This document shows, piece by piece, positions 37,380 to 48,846 of a DNA stretch of 64,000 bases. Below the pieces are notes generated by a model that saw only the letters and a list, made by a program, of their open reading frames with translations, did no database searches and was not told the DNA's origin. Location: assembly GCF_000189635.1 (NCBI RefSeq), contig NW_002475923.1, positions 372,001 to 436,000 of the forward strand. The letters run 5' to 3'. The DNA comes from Tetrahymena thermophila SB210 (taxonomy: Eukaryota > Ciliophora > Oligohymenophorea > Hymenostomatida > Tetrahymenidae). The stretch's first letter is position 1; each line of letters opens with the position of its first letter. The position numbers and the translations under genes are program-made.

Positions 37380-39845
37380 TCATTTATTTATTTATTTAGA
37401 TTAACCTTTAAGAATAGAAGACAATATCCTATAATCAATCTCACTTACTGAATCACTGTTTAAGCATTTAGATAAAAATTTTTTGATATACTTTTATTGT
37501 AATTCTTCGGATAAGGAAATAGCAAGTTATTATTCAAAATAATTTTTTTTCTCTTCATTCTCTATAGATTATTTAAATAAATAAAACATTTAAATAAACA
37601 AAATAATTAAAAATATTTAAATAAATTAAATAATTTAAGTAATTTACATTCTTAGTACTTCTTTTTTTCTATTTCAAACAATTCTTTGCTTAAGAAATAA
37701 GGTGAACAACCTACTAAAGAAATAGCTGCTAACTAATCTTTTGTCAGTAAAATCATCATAGCTTTCTTTATAAATATAATCTCTTTATACACCTGCAAAA
37801 TATCTAGGCTTTTATTCACTTAAGAATCTATAAGCTTTTTCACAGATGAGTCTAACTCTTTAAATTCGTTACTTTATTTATCTTTCCATATCCTTTTTTA
37901 ATTAAATTAAAAATTTTAGTTAAGAAGAAAAGAGGTAAATTGTTAAATATCTATTTATAAATTACTTCATTCTGAATATAGCATTCTTAATGCTCTCTGA
38001 AATTTTTTAGTCTTAAAGTAATTTTAACTTTTAATTAAGATGTTAAGCGATTTAGTTGACATCTTAGTTTTTATTCTACTATGTCTAAGGGCTATTTGAA
38101 AGAGATTTTAATCCAAATTAAGATTTCCTTACTGAGACGCTAAGCTTTCTTTTTTTTATATCCATCGAATTAGAAGAACTTTTCATGTCTAATTATTTCA
38201 TTTTTTCAGTTAATTATGCAGCTTTAGGAAGGCTTTTATTGGGAGGAGGTGATTATGGAATCTTTGATAAATTAAAGTTTTTATCTTCTTAATTTAATGA
38301 AAATAAACTAAATTTTCTAAAAAGTTATTAATTTTAAACTTCTTATTATTTTTACTTATCATCCTCTTGAACTTGGCTTTAAACTAACTTTGATAATTAT
38401 TAATCAACATCGGAATTAGGTTTATTTTATTAAGGAACTAAATCAAGTTTCATAAACTAACGAGCAGAATTTAATTTATTTTAATCGCACTCAGTATCAT
38501 TATTAACAGAACTAATAACAGAATCAAATTTTTTTAATTATGTTTAGTATGCTTAATTATCTTACTATTCTGTTTCCAACGTATTTTTCAATTATAAATG
38601 TGAACATTCTTTATATTAAGGTGAAGACTCTACCCACTATTTAGATTTTGTCAAAAAATTTGGAACTGCTAAATTTGGTGAGTCTAAAGTTTCGAAGTTC
38701 TCATCTGCATTTTCATTAAATTTCTTACTTTAAGTATCTAAACAAATTCTTTCTTTTTATTCAAAAGTTTTGTTTGATTAAATCAGCTGCTCGTAAGTGT
38801 CATGATACATATTTTACAAAAAGAGTAAATATATATCTTCTTTAATATACTTCATAGAAAGAAATCTTGCTATTATACCTAGGGTCATGAGCAGTGCAAA
38901 TGTTCCATTAACAATAGATACAATTTCTGGAAAAGTGGGATACTAAATCTAAAACTACTAGATAATTTCATCCATCACCAGCGTAATTTGAATATAAGGA
39001 TCAAAATATGTTTCTGATAATGAAAAATTTCTATCAAAGCCTTGATTTGATAACGAATACTAGATAGGTGACGAAAATGTACTATCTGACTAAACTAAAA
39101 AGCCTGACTTAACATTTGTCATTTACTTTTAAGCTTTTAATGTTGTTAAAGCAAATTGGTCAGATAATAAGATTATATAAACATTCCTGTAATTAACTTA
39201 GACCTCCTAAGATGTAGTATTATATTATGAAGTATATAACTTAACACGAAATTAAGCCTATTCTCCATTAATCATATTATCAATATCAGTTTGATTTGCG
39301 CAATTATTTGGAACATCATCCTTAACAGCATCTATATCATAGCAACCATAAGTGTAAATGAGTATTTGAGAAAGGATGTCCTATTTTGTGTTTAGCATCA
39401 AGGTATAATTTGATATAGAAGAAAAGTCTAAGCAATTATACCCTTCTAACTCTTAATTAGTGCATTTTATTATTTTTACAGGAATCTGTTTCAAATGAGA
39501 TTTATTCTAGTACAAAAAATAAGCATAATGCACTAAATAAGTTAAATTCTGCTATGCCTACAAAGAATCAATGCTAGTATTTACGTCATACTCAAATCTA
39601 AATCCTATAAGATCATTATGCAATTCGACTTCTGTGGTATCTTCAGTAATAAAGCTTTAAGCTCTAAATTTTGGATCAATTTAGTTACTATAATACTGAT
39701 ATGAAAGGTAAGTAAAATAAACTAGCGTGGACAGCAAAATAACAATAGTAAGACAAGCACCTGTTTTTGTTCCTTTTCTAATTTGTTAACCACCAACATT
39801 AAATTAGAAGGACTAGGAGAATAAATCAATTTTTCTTAAATCCAT
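37380..39845 (-). CDS. array copy 2: two-helix membrane protein, 768 aa
   Basis: Paralogue of copy 1. Exons: 37966-39845, 37648-37892, 37380-37561. Same topology: helix 1 (CLTIVILLSTLVYFTYL), the four luminal Cys (in IKCTNQ, YNCLDF, YGCYDI and NNCANQ), helix 2 (NGTFALLMTLGIIARFLS), a Q/S-rich tail and the C-terminal helical module. It is very close to copy 1 through the luminal domain and differs more in the tail, where small in-frame indels occur. The second and third exons have exactly the same lengths as in copy 1 (245 and 182 nt), while the introns differ in length. The frame is intact. Function unknown. Confidence 0.85.
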
Positions 39846-42052
39846 GTTTTACAAAGCAAAGAATTTCTTATTTCAATAATTTTAGTGTTCTTTTTTATTA
39901 AATAATTTTTAATAATTATCAAATTGTGTTCGTTTTCAGTTTGCTTTTATAGCAATAAAGTTTTCTCAACTAATTTAATAATTTACAAAGTAGAGTTTTA
40001 GTAATCATCTATGTTAAAAAAACTTAATTAAAAGCAATAAATTTAAAAAAGTTTTTAATCAACTCATCAATTTAAATTTTACATAACTGGGCAGATTTTA
40101 TTTCAAAAAAGCAATCAAACAATAATTTTTCACTTCATAAAAATTACACAAACTATTTATAGGAATGAAAATAAATTTTAAATAGCTTTTATCTCTTGTT
40201 GAACTTTGTAATCAATAAAATTAATTAAGTTTTTAATCAACTCATAAATTTAAATTTTTCAAAATTGGGCAGATGTTTATATCAAAAAATCAATCAAACA
40301 GTAGTTTGTTTTTTCATTTTGTAAAAATTTCACAGATTATTTTTAGAAATGAAAATATATTTTAAATAGCTTTTATCTCTTGTTGAACTTTTAAATCAAT
40401 AAATTTAATTAAGTATTTAATTAACTCATAAATTTAACTTTTACATAACTTTACAGATTTTTATTTCAAAAAAGTAATCAAACAGTAATTTTACTCTTCA
40501 TAAAAATTACACAGACTATTTTTAGAAATGAAAATAAATTTTAAATAGCATTTATCTCTTGTTGAAGAAGTTTTTCCTCTTTATAAAAATTTCACAGACT
40601 ATTTTTAGAAATGAAAATAAATTTTAACAATAAATTTTAAATAGTTTTTATCTCTTGTTGAAAGTTGAAATCAATACATTTAATTAAGTATTTGATCAAC
40701 TCATAAATTTAGATTTTACATAATTGGGCTGATTTTTATTTCAAAAAAGAAATAGAACAGTAGTTTTTTCTCTTCATAAATATTTAACAGACTATTTTTA
40801 GAAATGAAAATAAATTTTAAATAGCATTTATCTCTTGTTGAACTTTGTATTCAATAAATTTAATTAAGTTTTTAATCAACTCATAAATTTAAATTTATTT
40901 TACTTATTTGGGCTGATTTTTATTTCAAAAAAGCAAACAAACAGAAGTTTTTCCTCTTTATAAAAATTTCACAGACTATTTTTAGAAATGAAAATAAATT
41001 TTAACAATAAATTTTAAATAGTTTTTATCTCTTGTTGAAAGTTGAAATCAATAAATTTAATTAAGTATTTGATCAACTCATAAATTTAGATTTTACATAA
41101 TTGGGCTGATTTTTATTTCTAAAAAGAAATAGTAGTTTTTTCTCTTCATAAATATTTAACAGATTATTTTTAGTAAATGAAAATAAATTTTAAATGGTAT
41201 TTATCTCTTGTTTAAATTTGTAATCAATAAATTTAATTAAGTTTTTAATCAACTCATAAATTTAAATTTTACTTATTTGGGCTGATTTTTATTTTAAAAA
41301 AGCAATCAATCACTAGTTTTTTCACTTCATAAAAATTTCACAGACTATTTTTAGAAATGAAAATAAATTTTAACATAAAATTTTAAATAGATTTTATCTC
41401 TTGTTGAAAAATGTAAGTTAATTTTTTAAAAAAAGAGTTTTTGTTGTTTCTTCAATTAATAATTCTTTCTTTATTGCTAAAAAATATTTTATAAATTTTA
41501 CAATTCATATCTAATATATAAATATTTTAAAATACATTAATTAAAATGTAAGGATTTCAGTTATTATCTGGATTAGAGAATTTTTGGTTATTTTATAGCA
41601 CTATAATTTATATAATTTAGTAGATTTATAATCATAAAATTAAAAGATATTTCATATTAAAAAAGTTTTTAAATTGTTTAAGTATTTGACTGGATTTTAT
41701 TAATTTGTGAAATAATAAGCAACTTACAATTTTTTTGAAATTAGCTCAATAAAATCAAAAATATTAAAAACTTATCAAAACAATTATCTTATTGTAATAT
41801 ATTAAATTTTTATCTATAAAACGCATAAATTTATAAAAGAAATTTAGTTTTTAAGGATAGAAAACTCATGAAATTTTCAAAATAAAGAACTTATAACTTT
41901 GATTTCTCAATATATAGAAAACTTTTAGGTAAAAAATCATAATAAATAATTATTAAAATGAATAATAGAATAATATATTTATTAAATTTATAATAATAAA
42001 TTATGATATGTAAGTATTTTATATCCTTCTTCAATTTTAGTATAAACTTGTA
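39846..42052. other. array spacer 2, mostly satellite
   Basis: 2.2 kb between copies 2 and 3, the longest spacer in the array because of the expanded satellite block (40020-41430). After that come the GAGTTTTTGTTG block (41430-41510) and the conserved 3'-flank sequence of copy 3. Confidence 0.75.
40020..41430. repeat. about 180-bp satellite, about 7-8 units
   Basis: The G(C/G)(A/T)GATTTTTATTTC core recurs at about 40091, 40270, 40453, 40728, 40911, 41103 and 41281. Spacing is 178-192 bp, except for one gap of 275 bp that contains a partial unit near 40560. Unit content is as in 36180-36720. Single worn copies remain upstream of array copies 3 and 4 (cores near 44688 and 47851). The number of units therefore varies about sevenfold between otherwise equivalent spacers. 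Confidence 0.9.
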
Positions 42053-44455
42053 TCATTAATTTATTTATTTAGATTAGCCTTTAAGAATAGAAGATAATAT
42101 CCTATAATCAATCTCACTTACTGAATCGCTATTTAAGCATTTAGATAAAAATTTTTTGATATACTTTTATTGTAATTCTTCGGATAAGGAAATAGCAAGT
42201 TATTATTCAAAATAATTTTTTTTCTCTTCATTTTCTAAGGTTTATTTAAATAAAATAAATATTTAAAATGAAATAAATTATCTAATTTACATTCTTAATA
42301 CTTCTTTTTTTCTATTTCAAGCAATTCTTTGCTTAAGAAATAAGGTGAACAACCTACTAAAGAAATAGCTGCTAACTAATCTTTTGTCAGTAAAATCATC
42401 ATAGCTTTCTTTATAAATATAATCTCTTTATACACCTGCAAAATATCTAGGCTTTTATTCACTTAAGAATCTATCAGCTTTTTTACAGATAAATCCAAAT
42501 CTTTAAATTCATTACTTTATTTCTTTTTCAATATTCTTTTATAATTAAGTTAAAAAAATTTGTTTTATGAAGAAAAATGGTAAAATATTAAACATCTATT
42601 TATTTATTTACTTCATTCTGAATATAGTATTCTTAATCTTCTCTGAAATTTTTTAATCTGAAAGTAATTTTAACTTTTGTTTAAAGTGTTCAGCAATTTC
42701 GTTGACATCTTAGTTTTTGTTCCTCTATATCTTAGTACTATTCGAAAGAGATTTTTATCCAAATTAAGATTTCTTTACTGAGATGCTAAGTACTCTTTTT
42801 TTTGTATCCATTGAATTAGAAGTGCTACTTATGTCTAATTTATTACTTTTTTCCATAAATAGCGAAGCTTTAGGAGCACTTTTATTGATGCCTTTATCTT
42901 CTTAATTGAGTGAAAATAAACTAAATTTTCTTAAAACTTATTAATTTTAATCTTTTTATTGATTTTACTTATCACCTTCTTGGAATTAGCTATAAATTAA
43001 CTATTATGATTATTAATCTACAATTGAATCACGTTTACTTGATTAAGGATCAGTATCAAGTTTAAACTAACGAACAAAATTTTATTTATTTAGATCTTAT
43101 TCATTTTCAGTATTAGCAAAACTAAAAACAGAATTAGTTTTTTTTAATTATGTTTAGAATATTTAATTTTCTTAAAATTCTGTTTCTAACTTCTTTTTAA
43201 ATAGTTAATCTGAAAACTCATTAATTTTAGGTGAAGCCTCTACACTCTATTTTAATTTTGTTGAAAATTTTCGAGCTGCTAAATTTGGTGAATCTATAGT
43301 ATCTATGTACTCTTCAACGTTTTCATTATATTTCTTACTTTAAGTATCTAAACAAATTCTTTCTTTTTATTCAAAAATTTTGTTTGCTTAAATCAGCTAC
43401 TCATAAGTGTCATTATACATATTTTACAAAAACATTAAATATATTTCTTCTTTTAATTATTTCTTAGCAAGAAATCTTCCAATTATTCCTAGAGTCATGA
43501 GTAGCGCAAATGTTCCATTAACAAGAGATATAATTTCTGGAAAAGTGGGATACTAAATCTAAAACTACTAGATAATTTCATCCATCACCAACGTAATTTG
43601 AATGTAAGGATCATAATATGTTTCTGATAATGAAAAATTTCTATCAAAGCCTTGATTTGATAACGAATACTCAATAGGTGATGAAAATTCCTTTTCTGAC
43701 TATATTAAAAATCCCTCCTTAATGTTTGTCATTTACTTTTAAGCTTTTAAAGTTATCAAAGTAAATTGATCAGATAATAAGATTATATAAGCATTCCTGT
43801 AATTAACTTAGACCTATTAAGATGTAGTATTATATTATGAAGTGAATAACTTCACACGAAATTAAGCCTATTCTCCATTAATCATATTATCAATATCAGT
43901 TTGATTAGCGCAATTATTTGGGACAGTAGACTTAACAGAATCTATATCATAGCAACCATAAGTGTAAATGAGTATTTGAGAAAGAATGTTCTATCTTGTG
44001 TTAAGCATCAAGGTATAGTTTGATATAGAAGAAAAGTCTAAGCAATTATACCCTTCTAACTCTTAATTAGTGCATTTTATTATATTTACAGGAATCTGTT
44101 ACAATTGAGATTAATTTTAGTACAAAAAATAAGCATAATACACTAAATATGTTAAATTTTGCTATGCTTATAAAGAATCAATGCTAGTATTTACGTTATA
44201 CTCAAATCTAAATCCTACAAGATCATTACGCAATTCGACTTCTGTGGTATCTTCAGTTATGAAGCTTTAAGCTCTAAATTTTGGATCAATTTAGTTACTA
44301 TAATACTGATATGAAAGGTAAATAAAATAAATTAGTGTGGAAAACAAAATAGCAATAGTAAGAAGAGCACCCGCTTTTGTTCCTTTTTTAACTTATTAGC
44401 CACCAACATTAAATTAGAAGGACTAGGAGAATAAATCAATTTTTCTTAGATCCAT
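42053..44455 (-). CDS. array copy 3: two-helix membrane protein, 756 aa
   Basis: Paralogue of copies 1, 2 and 4. Exons: 42612-44455, 42291-42535, 42053-42234. Same plan: MDLRKIDLFSQ start, helix 1, a luminal domain with four conserved Cys, helix 2 (FALLMTLGIIGRFLAKK), Q/N-rich tail and C-terminal helical module (IDYRILSSILKG). Tail and intron sequences are clearly closer to copy 4 than to copies 1 or 2; both share the same shorter exon 1 (1844 nt), lacking a segment present in copies 1 and 2. This suggests a later duplication event. The frame is intact throughout. Function unknown. Confidence 0.85.
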
Positions 44456-45231
44456 GTTTTGCAAAGTAAAAATTTCTTATTTTCTTTTTTATTAAAAAAC
44501 TTTTAATAATTATCGAATTATACAATTTTTAGATTAGCTTTTATAACAATAATGCTTTCTAAAATTACTTAATAACTTATAAATGTAGAGTTTTTAATAA
44601 TCCTTATGTTGAAAAAAAATTTATTTTGTACAATAAATTCAATTAAGTTTTTAATCAACTCATAAATTTATGTTTTACATAATTGGGCTCCTTTTTATTT
44701 CAAAAAACAATCAAATAGTTTTTCCTCTTTATAAAAATTGCACAGCTTATTTTATGTTAAAACAAATTTTCTAAATAAATTTTAAAATAGCATAAATCTC
44801 TAGCTACTCTTATGTAATTTAGTTTTTTAAAAAAGAGTTTTTTATATCTTCTTCAACTTACGTTATCTCTTTATTGCTAAAAAACAATTTATTTATTTTG
44901 ATAATCATATCTAGAGTGAAATGCCTATTTAATTTACAAAAGGCGAAATGTAATATATCTTAATAACATAAATACAGCTAAATAAGGTTAAAACAGCTTT
45001 ATTTTTGAGTTTTTAGAAAGTTATAAATTAGCAAAATGTAAAATTTGAAATAATAGATACATTATATTCTTATAACATGTCATTTTTTTTGAAAAAAAAA
45101 AATTTTGAAAATTTTTTCGAACATCATAATAAATAATTATTAAAATGAAAAATATATTTATTCAATTTATAATAATAAATTATGATATGTAAGTATTTTA
45201 TATCCTTCTTCAATTTTAGTATAAACTTGTA
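44456..45231. other. array spacer 3
   Basis: 0.78 kb between copies 3 and 4. It has one worn satellite unit (about 44630-44780), the GAGTTTTTTATATC-type block near 44830 and AT-rich sequence before the shared 3' flank. This is the shortest of the three spacers. Confidence 0.75.
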
Positions 45232-47623
45232 TCATTAATTTATTTATTTAGATTAGCCTTTAAGAATAGAAGATAATATCCTATAATCAATCTCACTTAC
45301 TGAATCGCTATTTAAGCATTTAGATAAAAATTTTTTGATATACTTTTATTGTAATTCTTCGGATAAGGAAATAGCAAGTTATTATTCAAAATAATTTTTT
45401 TTCTCTTCATTTTCTAAGGGTTATTTAAATAAATAAATAAAATAAATAAACCAATTTACATTCTTAATACTTCTTTTTTTCTATATCAAACAATTCTTTG
45501 CTTAAAAAATAAGGTGAACAACCTACTAAAGAAATAGCAGCTAACTAATCTTTTGTCAGTAAAATCATTAGAGCTTTCTTTATAAATATAATCTCTTTAT
45601 ACACCTGCAAAATATCTAGGCTTTTATTCACTTAAGAATCAATAAGCTTTTTTATAGATGAGTCCAAATCTTTAAATTCGTTACTTTGTTTCTTTTTCAA
45701 TATTCTTTTTAATTAAGTTAAAAAAATTTGTTTTATGAAGAAAAGAGGTAAATTGTTAAATATCTATTTATTTATTTACTTCATACTGAATATTATATTC
45801 TTAATCTTCTCTGAAATTTTTTAATCTGAAAGTAATTTTAACTTTTGTTTAAAGTGTTCAGCAATTTCGTTGACATCTTAGTTTTTGTTCCTCTATATCT
45901 TAGTACTATTCGAAAGAGATTTTTATCCAAATTAAGATTTCTTTACTGAGATACTAAGTACTCTTTTTTTTTTATCTATTGAATTAGAAGTGCTACTTAT
46001 GTCTAATTTATTACTTTTTTCCATAAATAGCGAAGCTTTAGGAGCACTTTTATTGATACCTTTATCTTCTTAATTGAGTGAAAATAAACTAAATTTTCTT
46101 AAAACTTATTAATTTTAATCTTTTTATTGTTTTTACTTATTACCTTCTTGAAATTTGCTTAAAATTAGCTATTATAATTATTTATCTGCCATTTAATCAC
46201 TTTTACTTGATTAAGGAACAAAATCAAGTTTAAACTAATGAACAAAATTTGATTTATCTTGATCTTATTCAATATCAGCATTAGTAAAACTAAAAACAGA
46301 ATTAGTATTGTTTAATTTTGTTTAAATTATTTAATTATCTTAATATTCTGTTTCTAACGTTTTTTTAAGTAGTTAATCTGAAAAATCATTAATTTTAGAT
46401 GAAGTATCTACCCACTATTTTAATTTTGTCGAAAAATTTGGAACTGCTAAATTTGGTGAATCTATAGTATCTACGCACTCTTCTATATTTTTATTATTAT
46501 TTTTACTCTATGTATTTAAACAAATTCTTTCTTTTTATTCAAAAATTTTATTTGCTGAAATCAGCTATTCATAAGTGTCATGATACATATTTTATAAAAA
46601 CAGTAAATATATCTCTTCATTTAATTATTTCTTAGAAAGAAATCTTCCTAATAGACCTAGAGTCATGAGTAGTGCAAATGTTCCATTTACAATAGATATA
46701 ATTTCTGGAAAAGTGGGATATTAAATCTAAAACTACTAGATAATTTCATCCATTAGCAAATTAACTTGAATGTAAGGATCAAATTATGCATTTGATAATG
46801 AAAAATTTCTATCAAAATTTTGATTTGAAAGTTAATACTCAATAGGTGATGAAAATTCTTTTTCTGACTATATTAAAAATCCCTACTTAATGTTTGTTAT
46901 TTACTTTTAAGCCTTTAATATTGTTAAAGCAAATTGATCCGATAATAAAATTATTTAAGCATTCCTGTAATTAACTTAGACCTTCTAAGATGTAGTATTA
47001 TATTATGAAGTAAATAACTTCAAACTGAATTAAGCCTATTCTCCATTGATCATATTATCAATATCAGTTTGGTTAGCGCAATTATTTGGAATAGTAGACT
47101 TAACAGAATCTATATCATAGCAACCATAAGTGTAAATGAGTATTTGAGAAAGTATATTCTATTTTGTGTTTAGCATCAAATTATTGTTTGATATAGAAGA
47201 AAAGTCTAAACAATTAAACCCTTCTAATTCTTAATTAGTGCATTTTATTATCTTTACAGGAATCTGTTTCAAATGAGATTAATTCTAGTACAAAAAATAA
47301 GCGTAATGCACTAAATAGGTTAAATTTTGCTATGCTTACAAAGAATCAATGCTAGTATTTACGTCATACTCAAATCTAAATCCTATAAGATCATTACGCA
47401 ATGCGATTTCAGTGGTATCTTCAGTTATAAATCTTTAAGCTCTGAATTTTGGATCGATTTAGTTAGTGAAATATTGATAAGAAAGGTAAATAAAATAAAC
47501 TATAGTGATCAACAAAATAACAAGAGAAAGGAAAGCACCTGTTTTTGTTCCTTATCTAATTTATTAGCCACCAACATTGAATTAGAAGGACTAAGAGAAT
47601 AAATCAATTTTTCTCAGATCCAT
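45232..47623 (-). CDS. array copy 4: two-helix membrane protein, 756 aa
   Basis: Outermost (5'-most on the minus strand) paralogue. Exons: 45780-47623, 45460-45704, 45232-45413. Helix 1 reads LSLVILLITIVYFIYLSYQY and helix 2 FALLMTLGLLGRFLSKK. The four luminal Cys are kept (IKCTNQ, FNCLDF, YGCYDI, NNCANQ). Several substitutions are unique to this copy (SNNNLML for SNYTLML, for example), so it is the most diverged in the luminal domain, yet it keeps every exon length of copy 3. Introns are 75 and 46 nt. No stop or frameshift. Function unknown. Confidence 0.85.
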
Positions 47624-48846
47624 GTTTTGCTAAGCAAAAATTTCTTATTTTCTTATTATTAAACAAGTTTTGATAATTATCAAGTTATGTTATTTTTTAG
47701 TTTAGCTTTTATAACAAAAATGTTTTCTAAAATAATTTAATAATTTACAAAAGTAGAGTTTTTAATGATCCTGTACGTCATAAAAAATTTAATTAGTATA
47801 ATAAATTCAAATAAGTTTTTAATCAACTCTTAATTTTAAATTTTACATAATTTGGCTGATATTTATTTCGAAAAACCAATCAAACAGTTTTTTTTCTTTA
47901 TAAAAATTACATAGATTATTTTAATAAATAAATTTTAAAATAGCTTTTATTTCTAGCTGCACATTGTAAGCAAAAATAATTTATTTATTTTTCTATTCAT
48001 ATTTATTTTATTTAAGTTCTTGTTTCTGTCCAACAATTGTAATGATTATTTTCTTCTAAAATATAGCTTAAATCACTCATAAACTTGCCTAATCTTACTG
48101 CTTAAAATAAGGAAATTTAAAAACCAACCTGAAAAAACAAAAAAATAAATAATGTTTAGTCGAAAATTTAAATTCATGAAGAAATCTTAATTTTAATCAA
48201 TCATTTAATTTTTAGAGTTAAAAATTTTTTTCATTCATTTTATATGTAAAAAAAAATTAAATTAGGTTAAATGCTTGATAAAAAAAAAAATTTAAATTTC
48301 TTTATCAAAAAATTTAATTTTTGGTTAAACATTTTTATTTTTTCTTCTATCAGGTTTGAAACCTTTTTTTATTTATTTTTAATTTTTTTAAATTTTATTA
48401 AAAGATATTTATTACTTTACTAAATGAATATTTCTTACTCAAGAAATTATTATTTGGAAATATAGTTGATATCAGATATATTCTTCTTATTCTAACACAT
48501 AATATAAAAATAATTATTAAATTATTTTGAATTTATTTTCTTTAATTTTTAAATATCAAATTTTTAATAATAACATAATATTTAAATATTTATGTATTAT
48601 GAATAAAAAAATTATCAGTATTTTTTATGACACAACAAGCAGCTTTAAGATATCTATCCAGTGATAAATATTAATAATGAAGTAATGTAAAATTAATTGA
48701 TTGAATCAGTTAATAAAATATTTAAAATCTGGTTTTTTTTTTTTTTGCATAAATTAGATCAAGGAAAAGTTTTTATTATATTTATTTTTATATAAAGACA
48801 TTCTTTCAAATATAAGATTCAAACTGAAGTCATTTTAATTAAGCAA
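47624..48846. other. intergenic, with one satellite remnant and a coding-like fragment
   Basis: 1.2 kb between divergent genes. It contains a single worn unit of the array satellite (about 47790-47960) and a short minus-strand coding-like fragment (47997-48110, listed separately). There are also long A/T tracts (48240-48370) and AT-rich sequence, with an alternative first exon for the next gene at 48627-48660. Confidence 0.6.
47997..48110 (-). pseudogene. short coding-like fragment, possible exon remnant
   Basis: On the minus strand, a T-rich tract ending in TTTTTTCAG (a good acceptor) is followed by a frame reading VGFQISLFQAVRLGKFMSDL and then SYILEENNHYNCWTETRTQ, ending at a TGA at 47997-47999. 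Composition is coding-like and richer in GC than the surroundings. No other exon was found upstream to 48600 or downstream, so it is either an isolated exon of a gene I could not assemble or a remnant. No family recognised. Confidence 0.35.

Noticed and set aside
40020..41430. Regularly spaced repeats as a possible CRISPR array
   Set aside because: Units of about 180 bp are continuous and diverged with no unique spacers, in a eukaryotic nuclear context; this is a satellite.
48122..48136. AAACCAACCT resembling the Tetrahymena chromosome breakage sequence
   Set aside because: The rest of the 15-mer does not match (GAAAA where CTCTTT-type bases are needed) and the real element tolerates few changes, so this is not a breakage site.
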